Shown one piece after another: positions 37,364-46,202 of a stretch of 64,000 nucleotides of DNA. How positions within the stretch are numbered: position 1 is the stretch's first letter; every line of letters begins with the position of its first letter. Under the pieces are notes generated by a model. That model saw nothing but the letters and a program-made list of their open reading frames with translations. It did not search any database and was not told where the DNA came from. Made by a program: the position numbers and the translations under genes. The stretch is from Natrinema salsiterrestre (GTDB lineage: Archaea; Halobacteriota; Halobacteria; Halobacteriales; Natrialbaceae). The DNA lies in contig NZ_JAMQOT010000003.1 in the NCBI RefSeq assembly GCF_029502005.1, positions 62,001 to 126,000 of the forward strand, in the 5' to 3' direction.

Positions 37364-37476
37364 TGGGTGCAGCCACGTTAGGAGCGAGGCCTCAAGACAC
37401 GTTTGGTTGGGAATGTCAGTGACCGAACACGGACGGATGGGGCAGTTACATGTGCGATCGGTCCGACGGCACGCGT

Positions 37477-38166
37477 ATGAGCGACGATCGGACCCCCGAG
37501 TCCACGGTCGAGAACACGCCCGGACAGGGACGGACGCCCGAAGCCGAACGGATCGAACCCGCCGCTCCCGACGAGTTCGGCCTCGTCCAAGTCTGGTGGG
37601 GCGACGGAAAAGGGAAGACGACGGCCGCCCTCGGGATGGGAATGCGCGCCGCGGGCCACGGCTACCGCGTCCACATGCTCCAGTTCATGAAGGGCGGTGC
37701 CTCGAGCGTCGACGCCGTTCGGGGCGAGTACAACGCGATCGCCGCGCTGCCGGGAATCAGTTACGAGAACCTCGGCCACTACGGCTGGCACGGGATGGAA
37801 GACGGCAGCGAGGAGGCCGACCACGAGGCCGAAGCGCAGGCCGGCCTCGAGCGCGCCCGCGAGTTGGTCGAGGCGGCGGACGAAGCCGACCTCGCTGAGC
37901 CGATCGATCTCGACGCGGAGCCGGAGGCGGGAATGCACATGCTGATTCTCGACGAGATACTGTACGCCGCGGATCGCGGCCTGCTCTCGGAGGGTGACGT
38001 CCACGAGCTCATCGACGCGAAGCCCGACGACCTCGAGCTGGTGCTATCGGGAAGTCACACCGAACCCGCGTATCTCGAGGACCGGGCCGATTTGATCACG
38101 AACGTCCGGAAAATGAAACATCCGATCGACGAGGGGCAACGGGCGCGGCGCGGGACCGAGTTCTGA
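37477..38166 (+). CDS. cobA: Cob(I)alamin adenosyltransferase (CobA/BtuR family)
   Basis: A 229-residue enzyme that adds the adenosyl group to corrinoids using ATP. The P-loop GDGKGKTT is at 42-49, and the VHMLQFMKGG, LDEILYAADRGLL and VLSGSHTEPAYLEDRADLIT blocks follow. An acidic 30-residue N-terminal extension precedes the core. Start chosen at ATG 37477. Works with cobyric acid synthase encoded about 4.5 kb downstream. Confidence 0.92.
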   Translation: MSDDRTPESTVENTPGQGRTPEAERIEPAAPDEFGLVQVWWGDGKGKTTAALGMGMRAAGHGYRVHMLQFMKGGASSVDAVRGEYNAIAALPGISYENLGHYGWHGMEDGSEEADHEAEAQAGLERARELVEAADEADLAEPIDLDAEPEAGMHMLILDEILYAADRGLLSEGDVHELIDAKPDDLELVLSGSHTEPAYLEDRADLITNVRKMKHPIDEGQRARRGTEF

Positions 38167-38275
38167 GGAGGGGGTGCGACTGGCATCCGTCTCGAGCGAA
38201 CGAGGAACGAGGGACCTGTCACTATTTCCCTACCAATACAGTTATTATCAAATCCTGAGAACGATTTCACGTTCA

Positions 38276-39031
38276 ATGGGAGCGATTCAGGTAGACGGAC
38301 TGCGAAAGTCGTACGGATCCGTCGACGCCGTGGATGGAATGGAATTCACCGTCGATCGGGGTGAGCTGTACGGTTTTCTCGGGCCGAACGGTGCCGGCAA
38401 GACGACGACGATTCGCGTGTTGACCGGCCAGATCGAGCCGGATGCGGGCGACGTTCGCGTCCTCGAGACCGATCCGGTCGCCGACCCGATCGAAACGCGC
38501 CGGCGGGTCGGCATCCTCCCCGAACAGGAATCGCCGCCGAGTTTTCTCACGCCCCGCGAGTACCTCGAGTTCGTCGGCGAAGTGCGGGACCTCGATCCCG
38601 AGCGGGTCGCCGAGCAGACGGCCGCGTGGGCTGACCGACTCGGGTTCGAGAGCAAGCTCGACACGCTCCACACCGATCTCTCGCGTGGGCAACAGCAGAA
38701 GGTGATGATCGCGCAGGCGTTCGTCCACGAACCCGACGTGGTCTTCATCGACGAGCCGCTGGCGAACCTCGACCCGCTCGTCCAGGAGCAGGTCAAGCGG
38801 TTCCTCGTCTCCTACGCGGCCGGGGACAACGCCGTCTTCGTCTCGACGCACAACATCGACGTCGCCGAGGAGATCTGCACCCGCGTCGGCATCGTCGCCG
38901 ACGGCCGGCTCGTCACCGAACGCTCGCTCGAGGACGGCGGCGACGACGAGTCGCTGCTCGAGGTGTTCCTCGATCGCGTCGAGCGCGAGGAGACGCGAGA
39001 CACGCCGACGCTCGAGCGGCTGGAGACATGA
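38276..39031 (+). CDS. ABC exporter ATP-binding protein
   Basis: A 251-residue NBD with Walker A GPNGAGKTTT near residue 37, signature LSRGQQQK and Walker B VVFIDEPLANLD. It starts MGAIQVDGLRKSYG; the leading stretch is AT-rich and promoter-like (TTATTATCAAA at about 38240). The gene overlaps its permease by 4 nt. DrrA/CcmA-like exporters; substrate unknown. Confidence 0.9.
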   Translation: MGAIQVDGLRKSYGSVDAVDGMEFTVDRGELYGFLGPNGAGKTTTIRVLTGQIEPDAGDVRVLETDPVADPIETRRRVGILPEQESPPSFLTPREYLEFVGEVRDLDPERVAEQTAAWADRLGFESKLDTLHTDLSRGQQQKVMIAQAFVHEPDVVFIDEPLANLDPLVQEQVKRFLVSYAAGDNAVFVSTHNIDVAEEICTRVGIVADGRLVTERSLEDGGDDESLLEVFLDRVEREETRDTPTLERLET

Positions 39032-40548
39032 CCGGGGCCGATCCCACGGACGGAGCGAACGCGGCTGGGACAGGTACCGCGGACGGAGCGAACGCGGCGG
39101 ACGCGACCCGATCGGGTGCCGGGCTCTCGACTCGTCGGCTGCTCGCGGTGCTCTTCCGTGAGGAGTGGCGGCTCCACACCCAGCTCTTCGGCGGCTGGCG
39201 GTTCGCGCTCTTTCCGTTCGTCATCGCGCTGCTGAGCGTGAGCGGGACGGTCGCGCTCGTCGAAACCGGAACCGCGCCGGCGACGGTCGCCGGCGGGCTG
39301 CACGTCCTCGCGTTCGGCTTCGGGCTCTACAGCGGCACTGCGGGCTTTGCGGGGTCTGACATGCTCGAGAACGTGTTCGGACGGCTGTCGCTGCTGCTGT
39401 CCTCGTCGACGACGCTCCCGCTCTCGCGGCGGCGCTTGCTGGGGGCGTTCTTACTGAAAGACGGCCTGTTCTACGCGGTCGCGTTCGTGTTGCCGATGGC
39501 GCTGGGAAGCGTCGCGGTCGACGGGCTGTCGGCCGCGACGCCGGTCTCGGTCGGCCTGTTCTGGCTCTCGCTCTGTCTCGTCTTCGCGTTCGGAATGGCG
39601 GTCACCGTCGCGCTGATCGCCGTCCGCACGCGCGGCACGCCACCGTGGGCCATCGGGCTGGTGGTCGGACTCGCCATCGTCGGTGGCTGGGCGACAGGGA
39701 GTCTCGAGCCGCTCCGGCGCGTCCTCGTGCCGATCAGCGGGTCCGCGGTCGCGGCCGGCGGGCTGGCGGTCGGGACCCTCGTCGTCGCAGCGGGGTCGCT
39801 CCTGCTGTACGATCCGACGTACGGACGGCCCTCGCGGACCGCGACCGATCGGTTCGCTCGGATCAGTGACGCGCTTCCCATCGACGACGCCCCGCTGGTC
39901 ACGAAGTCGCTGCTCGACCTCGCTCGCTCCTCGGGCGGCGTCTGGAAGCCGTTCGTCTCGGTCACCATTTTGCTCGTGCTCGTGGCCGCGCTCGTCGGCG
40001 TCGTCGACACGATCACCGGCATCGCGCCAGCGCCGGGGATCTTCTTCGGCGGCGTCCTCGGCCTCTCCGCGTTTACGACGTACAACTGGCTGACCCAGTT
40101 CGACTCGCTCGAGGCCTACCTCACGTACCCCGTCTCGATCGCGGACGTCTTCCGAGCCAAGCGGATCGCGTTCGTCCTGGTCGGCGCGCCGACGGTCGCC
40201 GTCCCCTACCTCGCGGCCGTGCTCTGGTTCGAGGCGACGCTCGTCGACGCCGCCGTCGGGGCCGTCCTGCTGGCCGGCTACGCGCTGTACTACTACGGCC
40301 TCACCGTCTACATCGCCGGCTTCGATCCCAACGAGTTCCTCTTCGACGCCGTCCGCTTCGCGACGTTTACCCTCGGCGTCGCCGTCGCGCTCGTGCCGAC
40401 GCTCGTCGCCGGCTTCGTCGTCGTTCCGCCGTCCGCGGAACTCGCCGTCGGACTCGGGGTCGCGGGAGTCGGACTCGGTTTCGTGGGGGTCGTCCTCTCG
40501 AGTCGCGCCGGGCCGCGCTGGGAACAGCGGTACCGGAACGGCCACTGA
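39028..40548 (+). CDS. ABC transporter permease (large, about 12 helices)
   Basis: A 506-residue hydrophobic protein encoded directly after its ATPase. Repeated membrane segments, a soluble stretch near 265-300 and FDSLEAYLTYPVSIADVFRAKRIAFVL resemble haloarchaeal ABC-2-type permeases. Acidic Gly/Ala/Asp repeats at residues 1-30 look like a low-complexity linker. Direction is probably export. Confidence 0.82.
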   Translation: MTGADPTDGANAAGTGTADGANAADATRSGAGLSTRRLLAVLFREEWRLHTQLFGGWRFALFPFVIALLSVSGTVALVETGTAPATVAGGLHVLAFGFGLYSGTAGFAGSDMLENVFGRLSLLLSSSTTLPLSRRRLLGAFLLKDGLFYAVAFVLPMALGSVAVDGLSAATPVSVGLFWLSLCLVFAFGMAVTVALIAVRTRGTPPWAIGLVVGLAIVGGWATGSLEPLRRVLVPISGSAVAAGGLAVGTLVVAAGSLLLYDPTYGRPSRTATDRFARISDALPIDDAPLVTKSLLDLARSSGGVWKPFVSVTILLVLVAALVGVVDTITGIAPAPGIFFGGVLGLSAFTTYNWLTQFDSLEAYLTYPVSIADVFRAKRIAFVLVGAPTVAVPYLAAVLWFEATLVDAAVGAVLLAGYALYYYGLTVYIAGFDPNEFLFDAVRFATFTLGVAVALVPTLVAGFVVVPPSAELAVGLGVAGVGLGFVGVVLSSRAGPRWEQRYRNGH

Positions 40549-40878
40549 ACTCCTTTGACGCCGATTTGATTGAGGCTAGAACGTTTATATTCAGTGTAAC
40601 TAGGAGGGAACTAGCGGACGACCGGACGGAGTAGATAGTGATCTTCTGACTCGTTTTACCGCCAGATGATGTCTGCTTCAGCCGTTCTCAAAGGACTATT
40701 TTCACTACAATAATGTAGCATTGACGAATGGTGAAGATATCGAATTCACAGTACGGAACCCGACCATGCCAAAGTATTAATTTGTAGAATGATGTCGGCT
40801 GGAATAGTTGCAGGTGACGGTAGATTGGGTCCCCTCACCGTAGGATATATTTAACAACCACACATTATTATTGTTTGG
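40549..40878. other. AT-rich gene-free interval
   Basis: This 330-nt stretch has visibly lower GC than its surroundings and no convincing ORF. A short open piece ending DIEFTVRNPTMPKY at about 40780 may be the tail of a lost gene. Near the right end ATATATTTAAC (about 40842-40852) is a good TATA box 27-30 nt before the next ATG. Confidence 0.5.
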
Positions 40879-41316
40879 ATGTTTAGGTATAATGTGGTAA
40901 GCTCGAATAAAAATGTGTGGCTCGAGAAGGCAGAAATTGGACTAGTGACCCTAATCCTTGGGTACGGCATCCTGTTCCATACTGGCTACCTCTTTCGTGT
41001 AGCACCTAACAGCGAACTCTGGGACATGGTCGAGCTCTATGGGGGGCTCTTTTTCCTTCCGCTGGCGCTTGCGTTCGTCTCGCTACTTTCTGCAATTTTC
41101 GCGGAATCGTTCGTCCGCTCGTATCTGACTGGGGCTGTCGCGATGGTGATGCTGCTGGGAATTCTCGCCTCGTGGGCTATGTACTTCAGTCCCCGCGGTG
41201 GCGGGATAGTGATCGGCCCGTTTCTTTCATTTGGGTTTGGACTGATCCTCGCGATCGTCGTCCTGCTCAAACAGACGACGCTTCGGCTCCAACCATTCCT
41301 CGCTGAGCTTCGATAA
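40879..41316 (+). CDS. Small four-helix membrane protein of low GC, function unknown
   Basis: A 145-residue protein with four hydrophobic segments (about 18-38, 50-70, 78-100 and 108-128). Codon use includes many A/T-ending codons, unlike the neighbours, and with the AT-rich upstream DNA it suggests acquisition by transfer. No homologous family is recognised. Confidence 0.65.
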   Translation: MFRYNVVSSNKNVWLEKAEIGLVTLILGYGILFHTGYLFRVAPNSELWDMVELYGGLFFLPLALAFVSLLSAIFAESFVRSYLTGAVAMVMLLGILASWAMYFSPRGGGIVIGPFLSFGFGLILAIVVLLKQTTLRLQPFLAELR

Positions 41317-41415
41317 TAACTGGTGGTCCATCGATCTGCCCGTAGTGACGTCCGGGCTCGGAAATTATAAGTGGTAGAATAGCCGGTCTTGAGACGCTAC
41401 GATCCCGGTTCGATC

Positions 41416-41826
41416 CTATTGCTCTGGTCGCGGTGCGGCCTCGTACCGTTCGATTTCGTCGGTCGTCTCCACCCGTGCGTAGATTTCACGGAGCGTCTCT
41501 TTCGCTCGCAGGAGGTCGTGTGCCTCGAGGAACTGGCGTCCATCCTCGCTGATACCGTAAAACTTGTACGGCAGATCGTTCTGGCGGCGATCCGTCGGGA
41601 GCGTCACTTCCTTGACGATCCCCGCATCGATGAGTTGCTGGAGGTGCTGTCGAATCGTCGTCCGACTCTTGCTGGGATTGACGTAGTCCAGTTCCTTCAG
41701 CGTCGGCAGTCCCTCGGGATGGCCGAGGAGGTCCTGCACGAGAGCGAACCGCGTCTCCTGAGTGACGACGTTCAAGCGCTCACGAACGGTCTCGAGGTCG
41801 GTCGGTGTCCGATCCGGCGTGCTCAT
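41416..41826 (-). CDS. Winged-helix transcriptional regulator
   Basis: A 136-residue protein starting MSTPDRTPTDLETVRERLNVVTQETRFALVQDLLGHPEGLPTLKELDYVNPSKSR. The HTH (PSKSRTTIRQHLQQLIDAGIVKEV) is followed by a wing containing PYKFYGISEDGRQFLE. It resembles the haloarchaeal ArsR/PadR-like family. Divergent from the gene at 41946; they may be co-regulated. Confidence 0.82.
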   Translation of the reverse strand: MSTPDRTPTDLETVRERLNVVTQETRFALVQDLLGHPEGLPTLKELDYVNPSKSRTTIRQHLQQLIDAGIVKEVTLPTDRRQNDLPYKFYGISEDGRQFLEAHDLLRAKETLREIYARVETTDEIERYEAAPRPEQ

Positions 41827-41945
41827 ACTCGTCAGTTCAACCGATACGTGCAAAAGCGTTTCGCTCAAATACGAATCGGTCATGGACGATCTATCCACTA
41901 ACCTAGTCGGTAAATTGAAGGGTCAAAGCTGCGTCCGCTCGGCTG

Positions 41946-42524
41946 ATGAGCGAGGGGCCGGTGACCGTCGACGAGCTCGCCGACAAAGCCGAATCGTACC
42001 TCCACGAGTCGTCGCTGACGCCGGAGGAGTACGAAACACTCAAACACAGCGTCGCGGAGCTGTCACCGCTTCTCACGACCGACAGGACGTACTTCGTTCT
42101 CGGCAGCTACGGTCGCCCGGAAATTCATCGCCTCCAGCTCGTCAAGGACCGACTCAACCGCCGGGCAGACAGCTACGCGTTTTTGATGGTCGATATCCGA
42201 AGCGAGTGGACGAACACCTACCTCAAATTTCGCCTCCTCGCCGACTACACCGACGTCATCGTCGGTGTGGCCGAACACGACGGCGGCGGATTCCTCGTCG
42301 AGCAGGGCTATTTCACTGCCATAGAGGAGTACTTCGAGAAGACGCACGTCTTCAAGCGGACGTACGAGAACGTGGTGTCGGCGGACGTCGACACGGGCGT
42401 CGACCTCGAGAATCCGTACAGTGGGATGCAAACGGCGATTTTCGACATGCTTTCGGATGCAAACCGGCTCTGCGTCTGGGAAACCGAGGAGGAACTGCGT
42501 GACTGTGCGAACTCCCTGCGGTAA
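41946..42524 (+). CDS. Haloarchaeal protein of unknown function
   Basis: A 192-residue soluble acidic protein. The middle (YFVLGSYGRPEIHRLQLVKDRLNRRADSYAFLMVDI, then YTDVIVGVAEHDGGGFLVEQGYF) alternates strands and helices in a Rossmann- or TIR-like rhythm. No known catalytic motif is evident. It is next to a divergent regulator and upstream of cobyric acid synthase by about 110 nt. Confidence 0.6.
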   Translation: MSEGPVTVDELADKAESYLHESSLTPEEYETLKHSVAELSPLLTTDRTYFVLGSYGRPEIHRLQLVKDRLNRRADSYAFLMVDIRSEWTNTYLKFRLLADYTDVIVGVAEHDGGGFLVEQGYFTAIEEYFEKTHVFKRTYENVVSADVDTGVDLENPYSGMQTAIFDMLSDANRLCVWETEEELRDCANSLR

Positions 42525-42634
42525 CGGTCGGATTTGTTCGGACGATTTGAACGACAGTGAATCTCGCCGAAACCCGAGTACGACCGGAACCGATAGGACG
42601 ATACTCTCGGCCCCACGACTACCGCCCAACGCGG

Positions 42635-44251
42635 ATGACCAGAACCCTCCTCGTCGCCGGAACTGCGAGTCACGTCGGCAAGTCGACGGTCGCGGCTGGG
42701 CTCTGTCGGCTCCTGTCGGATCGAGGCGTCTCGGTCGCGCCGTTCAAGGGCCAGAACATGAGCAACAACGCTCGCGTCGTCGTTCGGCCGGACGCGGACG
42801 GCCGGCAGGATGGCGACCCGGAAGGAGACGACGCCGACGGAGACGCCGGCACCGACGACCAGTGGGGCGAAATCGGCGTCTCCCAGTTCGTCCAGGCTCG
42901 AGCTGCTCGAATCACTCCGACGACGGACTGCAACCCGGTCCTGCTCAAGCCGCGGGGCGACGGCGAGAGCCAACTCGTACTGCAGGGGACGGCTCACGAC
43001 CACGTGCCCGCCGGCACCTACTACGAGGAGTACTGGGAGCGAGTGCTCGCGGCTGCCGAGGAATCCTACCGCAGACTGGCGGCCGACAACGACGTGATCG
43101 TCGCCGAGGGCGCGGGCAGTATCGGCGAGATCAACCTGCACGACCGGGACCTCGCGAACGTCGAAACCGCCGACTTCGCGGACGCCGATATCCTCCTCCT
43201 GGTCGATATCGAACGCGGCGGCGCCTTCGCCAGCCTCTACGGCACGATCGAACTCGTCCCCGACGAGATTCGGGATCGGATCGTCGGCGCGGTGATTACG
43301 AAGTTCCGCGGCGATCCCTCGCTGCTCGAGCCCGGCATCGAGGAGATCGAATCCCGGACGGGCGTCCCGATCCTGGGCGTGCTCCCCTACGACGACCCCG
43401 GTCTCCCCGAAGAGGACAGCGTCGGGCTTCCCGGGACCGAGGAACGGGGCGTCGTCGGCGACGACGACGGCGTCGGGGCCGATCGTCGGATTCGGATCGC
43501 CGTGCCGCGGCTCCCGCGGCTCTCGAACGCGACGGACCTCGAGGCGCTGGCGGACGAACCCGGTGTCTCGGTCGTCTACGTCCCGGTCGACGGCGACGGG
43601 ACGACCGACCCGCTCGAGGGGATCGACGCCGATGCGGTCGTCATCCCGGGCACGAAGAACACGGTCGACGATCTCCTGGCGCTCCACGAGGCCGGCTTCG
43701 CCGACGCGCTCGCGGCCTTCGACGGACCGGTCGTCGGCGTCTGCGGCGGCTATCAGATGCTCGGCGAGCGCATCACCAACGCCGCGCTCGAGGGGACCGG
43801 CGAGGACGACGTCGTCGACGGGCTCGGTCTGTTACCGGTCGAGACCCGCTTCGAGGGGACCAAACGACTCGAGCAGACGACGGTTCCCGTCGACGAAACC
43901 GCATCGCCGCTGCTTTCGGGTGCCGACGGTCCGGCGGCGGGATACGAGATTCACGCCGGGCGAACGACGGCGCTCGAGGACGTCAGTCGGCCGCTCGGGG
44001 ACTCGAGTGCGGCTCGCGGAGCGGTGCTCGGAACGTACGTACACGGCCTGTTCGACAACGAATCCGTCCGAGCGGCGTTTCTGGACCACGTCGCGGCGAC
44101 GGCGGACGTCGATCGACCGACGGACGAGGACGCGTCGTCAGCGTCCGCAGAAACGGGTGTTACCGGGCCGACGCCGTACGACCGGGCGGCGCGGCTCGTC
44201 GAGGAGAACGTCGATCTGGCGGCGCTCGGCGAGCCGTTCGTGTCGGAGTGA
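42635..44251 (+). CDS. cbiP: Adenosylcobyric acid synthase (glutamine-hydrolysing)
   Basis: A 538-residue amidotransferase for cobalamin biosynthesis that amidates four side chains of the corrin ring. N-terminal P-loop [10 protein letters not shown] (9-18) and [13 protein letters not shown] define the synthase domain. The C-terminal GATase domain carries nucleophile Cys in [11 protein letters not shown] and His in [10 protein letters not shown]. An acidic insertion (about residues 55-80) after the first block is a haloarchaeal adaptation. Partner in the pathway: cobA. Confidence 0.94.
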   Translation: MTRTLLVAGTASHVGKSTVAAGLCRLLSDRGVSVAPFKGQNMSNNARVVVRPDADGRQDGDPEGDDADGDAGTDDQWGEIGVSQFVQARAARITPTTDCNPVLLKPRGDGESQLVLQGTAHDHVPAGTYYEEYWERVLAAAEESYRRLAADNDVIVAEGAGSIGEINLHDRDLANVETADFADADILLLVDIERGGAFASLYGTIELVPDEIRDRIVGAVITKFRGDPSLLEPGIEEIESRTGVPILGVLPYDDPGLPEEDSVGLPGTEERGVVGDDDGVGADRRIRIAVPRLPRLSNATDLEALADEPGVSVVYVPVDGDGTTDPLEGIDADAVVIPGTKNTVDDLLALHEAGFADALAAFDGPVVGVCGGYQMLGERITNAALEGTGEDDVVDGLGLLPVETRFEGTKRLEQTTVPVDETASPLLSGADGPAAGYEIHAGRTTALEDVSRPLGDSSAARGAVLGTYVHGLFDNESVRAAFLDHVAATADVDRPTDEDASSASAETGVTGPTPYDRAARLVEENVDLAALGEPFVSE

Positions 44252-44324
44252 CGAGCAGACGTAGCAATTCGGACGGCCGAAGCCGCGGGTGGTCGTTCAA
44301 AGCGAGGTAGGAGAGATGGCCCGA

Positions 44325-44714
44325 TCAGGTCGATTCGCTGCGATAGGTTCCGAGCAGTTCTTCGAGGATGATACACTCCTGGTCGGTCTCGTCGTAGTGA
44401 GTATCGATGAATCGTTCGGCCGCCTCGTAGTTGCCGCGCAACCCGTACTTGCGGACGTTGATCACGGCGTCGAGGAAGAACGTACCGCCGTCGGCCCCGA
44501 GCGCTTTCGCGTGATCTTCCTCACTGATGTCGAGTTCCGATTTGATCTCGTCGAAGTTGAACGTCTTCACGTCGTGGTCGGAATCGATCAGCGTGAGTAC
44601 GTACTCCGCGGAGAACCGGTAGAACTCGGATTTGCTCTCGAACATACCGTCTTCGACGAGCGTGTCGATCTCTTCGACCACGTCGTCGGGATACCTGACG
44701 GTATCTTTCGCCAT
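44325..44714 (-). CDS. Ribbon-helix-helix (CopG-like) regulator
   Basis: A 129-residue protein. The N-terminus MAKDTVRYPDDVVEEIDTLVEDGMFESKSEFYRFSAEYVL is a ribbon-helix-helix domain with the beta-strand DTVRYP. The C-terminal about 75 residues, with KYGLRGNYEAAERFIDTHYDET, are conserved-looking but unassigned. Probably a DNA-binding regulator; longer than simple CopG proteins. Confidence 0.8.
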   Translation of the reverse strand: MAKDTVRYPDDVVEEIDTLVEDGMFESKSEFYRFSAEYVLTLIDSDHDVKTFNFDEIKSELDISEEDHAKALGADGGTFFLDAVINVRKYGLRGNYEAAERFIDTHYDETDQECIILEELLGTYRSEST

Positions 44715-44889
44715 GTAGGGACAGTGCTTGCTACTGACTCATTATTGTTTCTACTGTTTCCACACCTGTCCGTGGGAAGAGAAAGCATGCGGTGACTCGA
44801 GCCCGACCGTCGGGATCTGCTCGGCGCGTCGTATCGAGTCTCGAAACGGAACGAACGTTAAAGAGGTCGGACTGGGTTCACTCGAACGT

Positions 44890-45621
44890 GTGGGTGTAAT
44901 CGACGTGTATTCCGGCGTGCTCTTCAGTTCCCTCCCGTGGTGGGTCGCGGCCCCCCTGATTCAGCTCGCAGTGCTGGTGTTCGGGATGGCGCTCGACGAG
45001 ACCTACGTCAACCGAACGACGGTGTTGACCGGGGCGATCGCGGTTCACATCCACGGATTCGTCGCCGGAGACGTCGGGCTGCTGGTCGGTCTCTACGCGG
45101 ATCTCGGTCTGTTCGTCGGTGCGTACGGCCTGTACTCCTACGTGATCGACGGCTACGTCGGGAACGCCTTTCGGCTCGTCGCGTTCTTCGTCTACTCACC
45201 GCTGTCGGTCTTTCTCGTCATCCTGACGGCCGGCCCGACGCTGTTCGGAATCGAACCGCTGTTCGTTCCCGCGCTCGCGCTGGCCGGTTACGCGAACGTG
45301 CGGCTACAGGCGCACCTGGCCCCCAGCGATCCCTATTACTTCGGCCCCGAGTCGAAAGCCGCGTTCGAATCGGCCGTCGAAGCCGATACTCGATCCGAGA
45401 CGGCCGCCGAAGGGAGATCGAAGGCGAGCGACTCCGCAGCGACAGACACCGCTACCACGGCCAACGGCCCCGGCTCGGACGAGGCCGGCAGTGGCTCGGA
45501 CCCCGACCCGTTCGACGAGTCCCACGACGACGGGGAGGTCGAACACCCCGGCGCGGAGCCGGCCGCAGCCGGCGACTCGAGCGAACGGGGCATTCTTCCC
45601 GAATTCATGCGTCGGCTCTAG
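44890..45621 (+). CDS. Membrane protein with acidic disordered tail
   Basis: A 243-residue protein starting at GTG 44890 (VGVIDVYSG). Five or so hydrophobic segments cover residues 12-140. The last about 95 residues are Ser/Asp/Glu/Ala rich and probably disordered. A TATA-like GTTAAAG about 30 nt upstream fits leaderless initiation. Function unknown; the upstream part of the same open frame has a non-coding composition. Confidence 0.65.
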   Translation: MGVIDVYSGVLFSSLPWWVAAPLIQLAVLVFGMALDETYVNRTTVLTGAIAVHIHGFVAGDVGLLVGLYADLGLFVGAYGLYSYVIDGYVGNAFRLVAFFVYSPLSVFLVILTAGPTLFGIEPLFVPALALAGYANVRLQAHLAPSDPYYFGPESKAAFESAVEADTRSETAAEGRSKASDSAATDTATTANGPGSDEAGSGSDPDPFDESHDDGEVEHPGAEPAAAGDSSERGILPEFMRRL

Positions 45622-45807
45622 GCGTTCGGTTCTCGTCGCATCCGCTCGTCCGGTACCGTCGGGTCCGTCCGGTCGGTCCGGCAGTCATCCGTCGGCACGC
45701 CGGTCCCGACCGGAGCGACGTACTCCCGCTCGTCTCTCCTACCGATCCGCGCGGCTACCGGAACCACCTGCGGATTTATTATTCATGGTCGGGAATCGTG
45801 AGACGTA

Positions 45808-46059
45808 ATGACTGACGAAGCCGAACTCCGAGCGCAACTGATCGACGCCTTCGAGGGCGCGGACTATCCGGTCTCCGGTCCGATGGAGCTCATCCCGGCG
45901 CTTCCAGACGGGCCGAGTACGACGTTCGAGTCCGGCGATTTCTCGATGACCGCGATGGAACTGAACACGAAGACGTCCGGCGGTGATTTCCCCTACGAAG
46001 ACGTCGAATCGCTCGTCGGCGACCTGCTCGAGGAGCTTCGTGACCGCGGTGAGCTGTAA
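45808..46059 (+). CDS. MTH865-like small protein
   Basis: An 83-residue protein whose ADYPVSGPMELIPALPDGPSTTFESGDFSMTAMEL core matches the MTH865 family, an EF-hand-like fold of unknown function first solved from a methanogen. Length is close to the family norm. It stands alone between unrelated genes. Confidence 0.78.
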   Translation: MTDEAELRAQLIDAFEGADYPVSGPMELIPALPDGPSTTFESGDFSMTAMELNTKTSGGDFPYEDVESLVGDLLEELRDRGEL

Positions 46060-46202
46060 CTAATTCATCCGCGGGAACGATCGCTGCTGGAACCTATCGG
46101 ACCGCTGACCAGCAAGCTTTTATTCCGCAACCGATCTTGATAGAACGGTGTCTGGTCGCGTATGAATCCGGCTGCAGTCACTCGAAACAGAGAGAGATAG
46201 GG

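Noticed and set aside
37364-37476. Cobalamin riboswitch before cobA
   Set aside because: No B12-box or stem pattern in the short leader; a leaderless-type promoter explains the gap better.
41365-41415. tRNA-like string (GTGGTAGAA, a loop with TTGAGA, GGTTCGATCC)
   Set aside because: The acceptor, anticodon and T stems do not pair, and the 3' part runs into the regulator's coding end.
42525-42634. Cobalamin riboswitch before cbiP
   Set aside because: Only about 110 nt with no recognisable conserved core.
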